A stretch of DNA of 36,480 bases, taken from contig JAJFUH010000039.1 in assembly GCA_021372535.1 (NCBI GenBank), positions 1 to 36,480 of the forward strand, read 5' to 3'. Numbering within the stretch: the first letter of the stretch is position 1; each line of letters opens with the position of its first letter. The DNA is from a bacterium (lineage in GTDB: Bacteria > Latescibacterota > Latescibacteria > Latescibacterales > Latescibacteraceae). The notes under the pieces were generated by a model. The model saw nothing but the letters and a program-made list of their open reading frames with translations, was not told where the DNA came from and searched no databases. A program made the position numbers and the translations under genes. Below, in pieces: positions 17,788 through 25,173 of the stretch.

Positions 17788-18035
17788 ATGGATTGGGCGA
17801 ATATACACGTTTGCGTTAAAACGCTGAAAAAGTACGTTTCAGAAAAGGGTATAATGACCGAAGACCATGTATGCGGAATAGAAAAGTTTATGGAAGAAGT
17901 CAAAATAAGGTATATTTCTACTATGGGGCAGGTTCGCCTTTAATTGTCAAGGGAGGGCAGACCTCTTCACGGGATAATGGCTCTTTTGGGCATTCCAATT
18001 TATCGGCGACGCAGTGATATTTACTGCTATTGCCT
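17788..18035 (+). pseudogene. Decayed tyrosine integrase (integrase 0)
   Basis: The stretch 17788-17935 translates as a diverged version of the core-binding/catalytic junction of the other integrases here. GIEKFMEEVKIRYIST aligns with GIKSFAEDRKIKYIPS and GIKKFAEDFKIKYIST. After a large internal deletion, 17970-18035 aligns with the C-terminal end (EIMALLGHSNLSTTQRYL) but needs a frameshift and has an in-frame TGA. The catalytic Arg-Lys-His-Arg segment is gone. It lies directly before the first tRNA-Arg half, in the same arrangement as the other two integrases, so it marks the end of an older element now mostly lost. Confidence 0.7.
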
Positions 18036-18115
18036 TGATAAATCCGGTTAAAGCTGCTACAAAACGGGCAGGAAGTATTAAAATACATCCGCAATTCATT
18101 CTGCAGCAACAAAGT

Positions 18116-18155
18116 GCGCCAATAGCTCAGCAGGATAGAGCAACTGCCTTCTCAT
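18116..18155 (+). pseudogene. 5' half of tRNA-Arg(UCU), attachment site 1
   Basis: The sequence from GCGCC at 18116 through the acceptor strand, D-arm (AGCTCAGCAGGATAGAGC) and anticodon stem stops matching a tRNA right after the anticodon loop TTCT (18149-18152). No 3' half follows. Two other copies lie at 23488 and 29895. This is what integration into the anticodon loop of a tRNA gene leaves behind at the end away from the restored gene. Confidence 0.8.
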
Positions 18156-18274
18156 ATCGACAGGCAGATTATCGTAAATTGCTGATAATCAATAATCTGT
18201 CGTAATTACAATAAGATACGTTTGTAGAAAAAATCCGAATAGTATCTCGTTTCTCCGAGTTTTTACTCTTTACC

Positions 18275-18294
18275 TGCCAGAGAACTGCCAGAGA
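18275..18294 (+). repeat. Left arm-type direct repeat pair of element I
   Basis: TGCCAGAGA occurs at 18275 and again at 18286 (11-bp period, one helical turn). The pair starts 126 bp after the TTCT of attachment site 1. Identical pairs occur at the right end of element I (23418, 23429) and the left end of element III (30054, 30065). They are likely integrase arm-binding sites. Confidence 0.7.
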
Positions 18295-18545
18295 AATTCC
18301 GCAATTGACCCGAAATATCGAAGCTGACCCATGACAACACATCTTACAGGTAAACTGCTTGTTAGCCGCAGGTTATACGATATAAAAAATTGTTGTAGGG
18401 TAGGACAATGTATGATGTAATTGCGGTAAAAAACGGGTAGTGTCCGATGGGGATGTAATCCGAGGTAGAGCAGGTAAATTATGGCGAATTCATGTGAGTG
18501 TCACCTCACCAGACCGTGGAAAGCTTACAACAGACATACCTGGAA

Positions 18546-18578
18546 TAAAAAACGCCTGCATGGGAGCAGGCGTTTTTT
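18546..18578 (-). terminator. Terminator of the GNAT gene (bidirectional form)
   Basis: AACGCCTGC (18551-18559) pairs perfectly with GCAGGCGTT (18566-18574) around a 6-nt loop, flanked by A-runs on one side and T-runs on the other. It lies 28 nt past the GNAT stop on the minus strand. Confidence 0.85.
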
Positions 18579-18605
18579 CGTAACACTATGAGAATATCAA
18601 ACTCT

Positions 18606-19148
18606 TTATTCCACCCAGTGTTCCGGGTGATCGAGCGCGTCGGCAATCAGGACTTTACCGGCAACTGCGCCTAGAATACCGGGACGCAGCGCCTGAACCA
18701 TCCATGCATCAGCGTATTCGGATGGAATGGGATAGGGGGCTTCGAAGCCCAGCGAGCCGACCGTATGGAACCCGGAGCGCGGATAATAGGTGGGATGGCC
18801 GAGGACGAAGACGATATCGGCACCCGCCTCTTTCAGCATGTCCAGCCCTTTGGCAATGAGGAGACCGCCAATGCCTTTGGACTGTGCTTCGGGGACGATG
18901 GCAAGCGGGGCGAGGATCGATCCGGTGATTTCGGGTGCACCATCGATGGCGACCCTGGTGAAAAGGATATGCCCGACCGGCTTACCGTTATCGATCGCGA
19001 GAAGCGAGATGAGGGGACGGGCGGTCGGATCGACGAGCAGATCGTTGACCAGTTTGGCGATCACCGGTCCTTTTTCGAGGCCGAATGCCAGTGTTTCGAC
19101 GTGAAGAACGTCGTGCAGATCTGAGGCGATAGATTCTCGGATTGTCAA
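18606..19148 (-). CDS. GNAT-family N-acetyltransferase (YhbS-like)
   Basis: This 180-residue protein has the GNAT core: an N-terminal IRESIASDLHDVLHVETLAFG segment, GHILFTRVAI (beta 4), and the acetyl-CoA loop LAPLAIVPEAQSKGIGGLLIAKGL with the Q/R-x-x-G-x-G/A pattern, then VFVLGHPTYYPRSGF as in YhbS-type acetyltransferases. The TTG at 19148 is chosen because GGAG lies 7 nt before it and it starts at the first strand of the fold; a longer frame upstream has no ribosome site. The substrate is unknown. It sits alone on an apparent insertion inside element I. Confidence 0.8.
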   Translation of the reverse strand: MTIRESIASDLHDVLHVETLAFGLEKGPVIAKLVNDLLVDPTARPLISLLAIDNGKPVGHILFTRVAIDGAPEITGSILAPLAIVPEAQSKGIGGLLIAKGLDMLKEAGADIVFVLGHPTYYPRSGFHTVGSLGFEAPYPIPSEYADAWMVQALRPGILGAVAGKVLIADALDHPEHWVE

Positions 19149-19660
19149 TGTATTTCTCCAAATAGGTATGATTTCACACAGGCACATCAGTTGACGGACG
19201 TACAACCATGCCACACGTACATCGGGACTGAGGTGCGTAGATAAAGGAACGGATGGCAGTTGGACTGATTTCGACCGGCCATTGACAGGTGCGCATACCT
19301 GTTCGGTACGCTTCTGACACGAAATGCTTTTACCGGGCCATTGTCGTTGCCAAACGTCATGTATGAAACATGAATGAGATCATGTTTATCTGGTTACACT
19401 GACTCGCCGATTATCCATGGGGTTCTCCATGTAGTATAATATCTCACAAGTAAAACAGATGATTCTTTAGGGAAATCCAATATAAGAAATGCTTGTTTGA
19501 AGAGCAATGAAGATTATATCAGAAAATGAAGACTTGCACGTAACTGACCGCTCTTTGGCCATTCTTTAGCGAGAATTGACCCGTTTCATACTATCTGCTA
19601 TGCTATCGATATGCAATTCCCAACCGATAGTTCCCCCGATACCATCCGGTTTCCGCTCGC
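19149..19660. other. Intergenic stretch upstream of the GNAT gene and element I left arm remainder
   Basis: No gene is seen. Bases 19149-19573 hold the GNAT upstream region. From 19574 the sequence resumes the element left-end sequence that is shared, in diverged form, with 30080-30170 of element III. Confidence 0.5.
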
Positions 19661-19830
19661 AATAATTTCACGCCGATTTTTACGGCGTTATCATAGTGTG
19701 CAATCTATGCCCTTTTACCTCCGGCAAAAAGGACAGCCCACTCTCTCAGAACGCTAATAATAGCCAAATCGCTTTTCATGAGAGACCGGGCTGTCCTTTC
19801 AGGACAAGATTGCACGCAATAAAATAATAA
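19661..19830 (+). ncRNA. Conserved structured leader upstream of Replic_Relax gene, copy 1
   Basis: This 170-bp non-coding stretch is almost identical to 30170-30339, although flanking sequences differ. It folds into a hairpin ACGCCG/CGGCGT (19670-19688), an outer stem GTGCAATCT/AGATTGCAC (19698-19706 with 19807-19815), a 12-bp stem AAAGGACAGCCC/GGGCTGTCCTTT (19728-19739 with 19788-19799) and CTCTC/GAGAG inside it. CCTTTT...AAAAAGG (about 19711-19732) and GTCC...GGAC (19793-19805) are competing pairings. It could be a structured 5' leader (attenuator-like) or a double-strand DNA element such as an origin bound by the downstream protein. The gene start that follows has no Shine-Dalgarno. Confidence 0.6.
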
Positions 19831-20640
19831 ATGCCGCGAAATCCCGACGCCAAACTCTGGCTCTTGAAGGCAATCTACGACCTCAAGTTCGCCACCATCT
19901 ACAATCTCGCCTTCGAGAGCAGGGGAACGACCAAGGACTCCTGCCTTGTCGGCACAGGCCGTCATATCCGCCAGCTCGAAAAGGCCGGGCTGATTCTTCC
20001 GGTCAGGCAATACGGCTACCTGCGCCATGAAAAATACCGCCATACCTTCTGGCAGGTGACGAAAGACGGCGCTCAAGCCCTGGGCTATGAGCGGTATACG
20101 CCTGTCGGCGAGAAATCGGTGCGGAATTTTCCGCACCAGTTCGGGCTGGTCGATGCGCTGTGCGGGCTGTACTACCCGTTTCGGGACGAATACGACATAG
20201 CGATAACTTATCCATCCACTGCTGATTCGCTGGATGGGTACAAGCCGGATGCGGTAGTGAAGTACCGTCACAAGCTCAATGGTAGGGAATACGATTTCAT
20301 CCTGGAATTCGAAAGGACGCGGACACCGAAGGAAATCATGGAGGAGAAGATACGGGTAAGCGAGAAGGTTAAGAATTTTAGGAAATTCGGGCTGTCGAAG
20401 CAAACGAAGATTCTGTATGTGTTCACGACGGAGAATTTTGATGTGACGAAGAGGCCGGTTGAGTATGAGGATTGCAGGCCGGTGATGGAGAGGGTGGAGA
20501 AGCAGTTCGGGCAGCTTTTGAGGTTGGCGGGAAAGTTACCTGGGTATAGATATAGGTTTTTGATTTTATACCAATATAGGAGTTATAAGAACGCAGTATG
20601 GGTGATACCGGGAGGAGAATTGGTGAAAATAATAATTTAA
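19831..20640 (+). CDS. Replic_Relax-like protein (winged helix plus PD...E..K-like domain), copy 1
   Basis: This 269-residue protein begins MPRNPDAK. Residues about 8-80 form a winged helix (LLKAIYDLKFATIYNLAF, then RHIRQLEKAGLILPV and HTFWQVTKDGAQALG). Residues about 150-215 carry GYKPDAVVKY, then FILEFERTRTP and EEKI, the pattern of Replic_Relax (replication-relaxation/relaxosome accessory) proteins, resembling a nuclease fold. It is probably a DNA-binding replication or mobilisation factor of the element. A second copy lies at 30340-31149 and a 3' remnant at 33590-33881. The first 115 residues of the two full copies are nearly identical and the rest much less so. There is no ribosome site before the ATG. 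Confidence 0.65.
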   Translation: MPRNPDAKLWLLKAIYDLKFATIYNLAFESRGTTKDSCLVGTGRHIRQLEKAGLILPVRQYGYLRHEKYRHTFWQVTKDGAQALGYERYTPVGEKSVRNFPHQFGLVDALCGLYYPFRDEYDIAITYPSTADSLDGYKPDAVVKYRHKLNGREYDFILEFERTRTPKEIMEEKIRVSEKVKNFRKFGLSKQTKILYVFTTENFDVTKRPVEYEDCRPVMERVEKQFGQLLRLAGKLPGYRYRFLILYQYRSYKNAVWVIPGGELVKIII

Positions 20641-20648
20641 CGAATACT

Positions 20649-21332
20649 TCAATCGCCCGGCGTAGCCGGGTCGACTGGAAGCACGGTGTTATCTGCTGGC
20701 ATCAGTGTTATTCTCTTCCAGTACACCACTCCTCGAATGAGAAAGCCAGAAAAGAATAAAAAAGCCCCCAACACGCTCATATAGTAAGAAATTATACATG
20801 ACGAGCGCTGACCAAGGAGGAACCCAAGACAAAAGAAGATTGCCGCCCCACCCAATGTCCATGCCTCGGCAAGTAAAGGTAGACAACCGAGGACGGCAAA
20901 AACGTCCACATTCTCGGGGTGCTTGCGTGCAGAGTAGAACATGTTTAAAAATGCTATGTAGCCGAACAAACAGAAAACACCTAACGAGTAGAACCAAAAA
21001 AAGGCAGGAGAGAATACAGATCGAATAACAAATAACTCGGAGATTCCGAGGAGGAAGGGAATAAATGAGTCTTTCAGGGAAGGGATCCATCTCAGCACAG
21101 TGGAGCCCATCATATATTCATTCCACGTAGTAACAATCATGATGAACGTAGTGATCAGAGGTATTATATCTTTGAAAACAATATTCCCTATCTGTTTGTC
21201 CAATAAAAAGATGAAATATCCGAGAACCCCAGCTTGAATGACGCTGATAAGGGTCAGGTAGACAGACGAGAAACTTGTCTTGATACGCTCAATTGTCGCT
21301 TCCGTGTTCTTTCTTTGCTGGATTGTATTCAT
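20649..21332 (-). CDS. Multi-pass membrane protein of unknown function
   Basis: This 227-residue protein has about six hydrophobic segments (VYLTLISVIQAGVLGYFIFLL, IIPLITTFIMIVTTW, FIPFLLGISELFVI, FFWFYSLGVFCLFGYIAFL, AAIFFCLGFLLG, SVLGAFLFFSGFLI). It has a basic, polar N-terminus (NTIQQRKNTEATIERIK) and a short soluble tail. The ATG at 21332 is preceded by AAAGA. No family is recognised. It is convergent with the Replic_Relax gene, 8 bp apart, and is cargo of element I. A membrane protein in such an element could be an abortive-infection effector, but nothing in the sequence proves it. Confidence 0.6.
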   Translation of the reverse strand: MNTIQQRKNTEATIERIKTSFSSVYLTLISVIQAGVLGYFIFLLDKQIGNIVFKDIIPLITTFIMIVTTWNEYMMGSTVLRWIPSLKDSFIPFLLGISELFVIRSVFSPAFFWFYSLGVFCLFGYIAFLNMFYSARKHPENVDVFAVLGCLPLLAEAWTLGGAAIFFCLGFLLGQRSSCIISYYMSVLGAFLFFSGFLIRGVVYWKRITLMPADNTVLPVDPATPGD

Positions 21333-21773
21333 TGTCTTTCTTTCAGATAACAATAATTATATGGTTTTTTTATAACACACTTTAGCCGCGAAGTTGCAAT
21401 AGAACAACTCAACACACAATTAGGCATAAATATTTTGATTGCAAGTCATTAGGTCGGCTATAAATTTGTTGGCGGAGTGATATATTGTTTCTTTATAATA
21501 CTCCTTATAGTTATAAAAACATCAGTTTGACCACGGTTCAACTTATGATGTCAATATCTTATAGTCAAAACTAATAGAATTAATAATAACTTCGCCAAAA
21601 ACAACTGTTTCTGACGCACTCAAATCCGCCCCTCAAAATCCCTGTTTTTTCAGGGATTTTTTATTGCCGTTTTTCACAGGTTTTTGGCGCACAGGGAAAT
21701 ATGTGATATGATGATATAATAAATACATGCTCTTTTAAAAATGCAATACTTTTTTGCGCAAAAAGTGAACATT
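21333..21773. other. Intergenic region of element I
   Basis: No gene is seen. The region holds A+T-rich sequence upstream of the membrane-protein gene, an imperfect long-range pair TTGGCGGAG/CTTCGCCAA (about 21470 and 21587), the terminator at 21636-21664 and a TATAAT box (21715-21720) about 60 bp ahead of the DUF2958 gene. Confidence 0.5.
21636..21664 (+). terminator. Rho-independent terminator
   Basis: AATCCCTG and CAGGGATT form an 8-bp stem with a TTTTTT loop, followed by TTTTTA on the plus strand. No plus-strand gene ends just before it, so it may insulate the downstream DUF2958/integrase transcription unit from upstream reading. Confidence 0.7.
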
Positions 21774-22095
21774 ATGGAACACACCGACAAAACAACAACT
21801 TGACCGAATTCCACGGCTGTATGAGACCGAACACATACCAGCAGAGGAGAAGATTATACATCTCCATTTTTTCATCGGCGCATGTGACTGGTTCATTACC
21901 GAGTATGATGGCGATGACCTGTTCTTTGGATTCGCTATCCTCAATAGCGATTATGAAATGGCCGAGTGGGGATACATAAGCTTTGCCGAATTGAAGTCTA
22001 TCCGGATTCACGGCCTCGAAATTGACTGCGAAATGAACTGGACTCCGAAACCCGCCCGCGACATCGACCTCATCAAACGCTGCCTTGCTATCTAA
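21774..22095 (+). pseudogene. DUF2958-domain protein with a +1 frameshift
   Basis: Starting at ATG 21774, the frame reads MEHTDK and would stop at TGA. Removing one A from the AAAA run at about 21789-21792 gives one frame of 106 residues that continues QQLDRIPRLYETEHIP and then EEKIIHLHFFIGACDWFITEYDG. It goes on through DDLFFGFAI, EWGYISFAELKSI and a MNWTPKP ending. This is the layout of DUF2958 proteins (about 110 residues), which are common on plasmids and integrative elements; their function is unknown. The frameshift lies in a homopolymer, so a sequencing error, true decay or slippage are all possible. Confidence 0.65.
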
Positions 22096-22290
22096 TCCCA
22101 ACCGTTTCTGCCTTCCTCTTCCATTGTAGCAAGGGAACCCGCCTTTCCTGTAAAGGCGATGGACAGCTTTGCGCTAAAGCAATCTGCCCACACCATTGAC
22201 AGGAGGCAACAGACCTCTGCCTGGCTATGAGAGAGAAGTCAAGAAGACGGTTTGGCTCTCATCTAACACGACCGTCACCAAGGAAATAAT
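22096..22290 (+). promoter_or_regulatory. Structured leader before the integrase
   Basis: This 195-bp region contains a run of stem-loops: GCCTTT/AAAGGC (22143-22159), GCTTT/AAAGC, and ATGAGAG/CTCTCAT (about 22226-22262). The last competes with GACGGT/ACCGTC closer to the start codon. AAGGA precedes the ATG at 22291. The mutually exclusive stems near the ribosome site suggest control of integrase translation, but this rests on inspection only. Confidence 0.35.
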
Positions 22291-23386
22291 ATGACCAAAA
22301 ACAGATTGGTTGTCGGCGACGCAAGCTGGGCCGACATGATCCCGGACTGGCTCTTAGAAGAAATCAGGCACGAACGGCTCATTTACGGCCTTGCCGGAAT
22401 TTCCAATCCGGATGCACCCAAAGTCGGAGACGCGGAAGTGGCCGCGTATCTCATGACCGCCTCGATGCGCGCGCCCATGCCCGGGGAATACGCGGAAGTT
22501 TATGTCTACCTGACAGCACGGCTGATGAAACGGCAAGGCACGGAATTGCCGGACTTCATGGCCGAGAAAGCCAAAGTCCTTAAAATTGAGAAAGAACTGA
22601 AGAATCCCAGGAAGGATATGAAACTTCTTGCGCTGATGAATGACCGGCTGGATGTTGTTAAAATCAGGAACAGCGACCGTTATTATCAATCCACAATGAG
22701 ATTTTTCAAGCTGTTTATTGCTTTTTCCGGTGATGTTTATGCTTCCGAAATATCAAGGAGCTAGGTGAGCCGGTTTCTGCTTGATTTATCCAGAGTATAT
22801 GAAAAGCACGGCAGGGGAAACAGAAGTGTAAATGTGGCCCTGACCATCCTTAAAGCCCTTTTTAATCATGGCATTAAGATACACGAGCTTGACATTAAAA
22901 AATCCGGTGGTTGGCATAAAATCTTTTGCCGAAGACAGAAAAATTAAGTATATTCCTTCCGATGAAGATATTAAAGCTGTTCTTGCCCTGTGCGACAGGC
23001 AGGAGGCTGCTTTAATTCATTTGGTAATGGAAACCGGCGCCAGAATCGGCGAGGCCCTGAATTTATTGCCGGAGGATATACACGATGGCTTTGTGGTTCT
23101 TTATACCCGCAAAAGCCAGTATGAAAGCTGGATACCGCGCAAGGTTCCTTATGACACCAGCCGGTTAAGAAAATTCAAGCCTTTCAATATACGCTGGAAA
23201 AAGGAGCCGAGATTTCTTGAGAAGTATGTCCATAAACTTGGGCAGAAATCTTGGAACTGGCATTCGCTCCGGCATCGGTACGTTTCAAAATTATTTAAAA
23301 ATGGAGTGCCAATTTTTGAGATAATGATGCTGCTGGGCCACAGCTCTTTAATTACAACACAAAGATATTTGGCCTTGTTGCCATAG
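22291..23386 (+). pseudogene. Tyrosine recombinase/integrase 1, interrupted by a TAG and a +1 frameshift
   Basis: The frame starts at ATG 22291 (AAGGA upstream). A core-binding domain (SDRYYQSTMRFFKLFIAFSGDVYASEIS) is cut by TAG at 22762-22764 and continues in the same frame (VSRFLLDLSRVYEKHGRGNRSVNVALTIL). An extra A in the A6 run at about 22897-22902 then shifts the frame. The rest is intact to 23386 and has the catalytic set: Arg in ETGARIGEAL, Lys in YTRKS, HSLRHR, LGHSSL and Tyr in TTQRYL. The first about 110 residues (MTKNRLVVGDASWADMIP...) are not integrase-like and may be a separate small protein fused by deletion. It would integrate element I into the tRNA-Arg anticodon loop. Confidence 0.8.
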
Positions 23387-23417
23387 GGGATAGTCAAACA
23401 CTATCCTCTTTAAAATT

Positions 23418-23437
23418 TGCCAGAGATTTGCCAGAGA
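23418..23437 (+). repeat. Right arm-type direct repeat pair of element I
   Basis: TGCCAGAGA occurs at 23418 and 23429 (11-bp period), 103 bp before the TTCT of attachment site 2 and just after the integrase stop. It matches the left-end pairs of elements I and III exactly in the 9-bp unit. Confidence 0.7.
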
Positions 23438-23487
23438 AAATTGAAAAACGAAAAATATCCTCATAACCTCTTCTGCCGCAATGAGGT

Positions 23488-23527
23488 GCGCCAATAGCTC
23501 AGCAGGATAGAGCAACTGCCTTCTCAT
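23488..23527 (+). pseudogene. 5' half of tRNA-Arg(UCU), attachment site 2
   Basis: This is the same 5' tRNA half as at 18116, identical through the anticodon loop (TTCT at 23521-23524) and a few bases beyond (CATATCG). It is preceded by a conserved integrase-side stretch (TTCTGCCGCAATGAGG) shared with the third copy. It forms the junction between elements I and II. Confidence 0.8.
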
Positions 23528-23590
23528 ATCGCCGGGCAGATTATCGCAAAATCATTATAAACAGGCTATTTGCAAGAATAACAAGTATAT

Positions 23591-23640
23591 AACCCGTGGA
23601 AGAAACCGGAGAAAACCTCTCCTTTTTTCACGGGTTTTTA
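23591..23640 (+). terminator. Two-tier hairpin with T-run at the left end of element II
   Basis: ACCCGTG and CACGGGT form an outer stem, GGAGA and TCTCC an inner one, and the outer stem is followed by TTTTT. It lies between the attachment site and the arm repeats and may stop transcription from entering element II from the neighbour. Confidence 0.75.
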
Positions 23641-23647
23641 CTTTTTC

Positions 23648-23666
23648 TTGTCCCGGATTTTGCCCG
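23648..23666 (+). repeat. Left arm-type direct repeat pair of element II
   Basis: TTGTCCCG (23648) and TTGCCCG (23660) form a diverged tandem pair, 127 bp after the TTCT of attachment site 2. The distance matches the left arms of elements I and III (126 bp), while the sequence instead resembles the right-end pair of element II (29823, 29834). Confidence 0.5.
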
Positions 23667-23706
23667 ATTTCATCATTAAAATTTAGAGCAGAGTAAAATA
23701 TTATAC

Positions 23707-23733
23707 TTGACAATGCGTCCATTGTTGTATAAT
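23707..23733 (+). promoter_or_regulatory. Sigma-70-type promoter of the radical SAM gene with overlapping inverted repeat
   Basis: TTGACA (23707-23712) and TATAAT (23728-23733) are consensus boxes with a slightly short 15-nt spacer. The spacer contains CAATG/CATTG (23711-23724), an inverted repeat suited to a repressor. A related CCATTGA follows at about 23752. Confidence 0.6.
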
Positions 23734-23776
23734 AGTATATACACAATTCATCCATTGATACCCGGGATTAACCAAC

Positions 23777-24955
23777 ATGTTTGAACAACAGCTCGATCTC
23801 TTTCAACCGGGTAATAAGTCTTTCGGGAATATATATGACTATCAATTACACGGTCCCATTTCCCTTGATTTCTCACCTGAGCGCATTATTCTCGCCAAAG
23901 GCAGCACCGACACACCCGAAAGGCGGAGTATAGTCCGCCATATTTGTTCTCTATTCCCTGAGGTAACAATAGATGAGTTTCTCGATACACCCCATAATCG
24001 TATTAATATAGATAATCCAAAAAATGCATTCAGACGCCATGTGCAAGGGAAAAAGACGCTGGTACTCGGCGTGATGAAAAGCCCGGTGAGGTTGTCGAAT
24101 GAATCGGGGAATACCTGCCCGAATTACTGGCACTATTCAGTATTCGGTTTTTGCCCGTATGGATGCACCTATTGCTATCTTGCGGGAACGCCGGGAGTTT
24201 GGTATTCGCCGGCGGTAAAAATCTATGTCAATCTCACGGACATTATCGATGAAATCGACAAACAGGCCCGTAGAACCGTCGTTCCCATCTCATTCTATCA
24301 CGGCAAATTACAGGATGGTCTGGCCCTGGAGCCTATCACCGGATACATGCGGTCGCTGATTCCGTTTTTTGCCTGGCATCCCTATGCCCGTAACATCGTC
24401 CTCACAAAATCGGCTGTCGTCGATTCCCTTCTATCGCTCGATCATGAAGGTCACACGATTCTCAGTTGGAGTGTCAATCCGCCGGAAATCGCCTCCCTGT
24501 TTGAGCCAAATACACCACCCGTCGATGCACGCATCCGGGCGATGAAATTATGCGCCGATGCCGGATATCCCATCCGCGTAGTGCTTATGCCGGTCATTCC
24601 CGTCTCCAACTGGAAAAAATTGTACGGTGATTTTCTTGAGCGTCTGCTGATAGAAATTCCTCTAACCCGTTTGACAATCGGGGGGATATGCAGTTATTCT
24701 CACGCTCACCGGTTGATGATACAACGTCTCGGGCACCACAATCCTATTTCTAACCACATGTCAGGACGCACTTCCAAAGGCGATGGACGCCGTCGCTATA
24801 ATCCTGAATTCAGGATCGGCATGTACCGCTTTCTTGCAGGTAAAGCCAAGCATATCAGACCGGATCTACCCATCGGACTTTGTCTTGAAGAGACCGATAT
24901 ATGGCATGAGGTTGATCCGTCATTGAATCCGGGAGTGTGCAACTGTGTTTTATGA
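23777..24955 (+). CDS. Radical SAM protein of the spore photoproduct lyase (SPL) family
   Basis: This 392-residue protein has the radical SAM cluster motif C126-x3-C130-x2-C133 in FGFCPYGCTYCYLAG, which holds a 4Fe-4S cluster and S-adenosylmethionine. The surrounding layout fits SPL-like proteins: the N-terminal RRHVQGKKTLVLG region before the motif, YVNLTDIIDEIDKQ after it, the LTKSA strand, then SWSVNPPEIA, RIRAMKLCADAGYPIRVVLMPVIP and a late RYNPEFR. SPL repairs UV thymine dimers in spores; homologues in non-spore-formers have unproven roles, including DNA repair. It is cargo of element II with its own strong promoter; the ATG has no clear ribosome site. Confidence 0.85.
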   Translation: MFEQQLDLFQPGNKSFGNIYDYQLHGPISLDFSPERIILAKGSTDTPERRSIVRHICSLFPEVTIDEFLDTPHNRINIDNPKNAFRRHVQGKKTLVLGVMKSPVRLSNESGNTCPNYWHYSVFGFCPYGCTYCYLAGTPGVWYSPAVKIYVNLTDIIDEIDKQARRTVVPISFYHGKLQDGLALEPITGYMRSLIPFFAWHPYARNIVLTKSAVVDSLLSLDHEGHTILSWSVNPPEIASLFEPNTPPVDARIRAMKLCADAGYPIRVVLMPVIPVSNWKKLYGDFLERLLIEIPLTRLTIGGICSYSHAHRLMIQRLGHHNPISNHMSGRTSKGDGRRRYNPEFRIGMYRFLAGKAKHIRPDLPIGLCLEETDIWHEVDPSLNPGVCNCVL

Positions 24956-25073
24956 AAAGAGGATCATCTCCAATTTGGCTGGTCAAGATTTTCATAAATG
25001 ATTATTCAATTAGTTGTGGATAAAGAGGAGAGAATCTTAATCCACTCTGTTATGAAATATTATTGTAATATGG

Positions 25074-25117
25074 CTGTCAAGGACAGGACAAGTCGGCTAA
25101 TGGCCGACACTTGACAG
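25074..25117. repeat. Two-stem palindromic repeat, copy 2
   Basis: The outer stem CTGTCAAG (25074-25081) pairs with CTTGACAG (25110-25117). The inner stem GTCGGC (25092-25097) pairs with GCCGAC (25103-25108). It shares the outer stem, ACAAGTC and the inner-stem type with the copies at 1786 and 25174. Confidence 0.7.
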
Positions 25118-25173
25118 ATCAAAGTATATTAAAGATTACATCGTATGACTTATAGCACAACGCATGGATTAAC

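Larger units (their letters stand above)
18303..19583. mobile_element. Apparent 1.26-kb insertion carrying a GNAT gene, flanked by a 10-bp direct repeat
   Basis: AATTGACCCG occurs at 18303-18312 and 19574-19583. In element III the same sequence context is uninterrupted: the left flank (TGCCAGAGA pair, TTCCGCAATTGACC) runs straight into the right flank (CTGCTATACTATCGGTA) at about 30080-30120. Element I is thus the filled site and element III the empty site. The insert contains one acetyltransferase gene with its own terminator and no visible transposase, so a passive element or a non-transposon insertion is likely. Confidence 0.55.

Noticed and set aside
18116-18190. A complete tRNA-Arg gene at any of the three tRNA-like sites
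   Set aside because: The 3' anticodon stem, T-arm and acceptor strand are absent at all three; only the 5' half is present.
18275-18294. A CRISPR-like repeat
   Set aside because: There are only two 9-bp units with 2-bp spacing at each site, no spacers and no cas genes; arm-type integrase sites fit better.
22762-22764. Genome-wide reassignment of TAG as a sense codon
   Set aside because: TAG ends a normal chromosomal gene here (DUF362 paralog 1 at 2131), and the integrase also has a frameshift, so gene decay is simpler.
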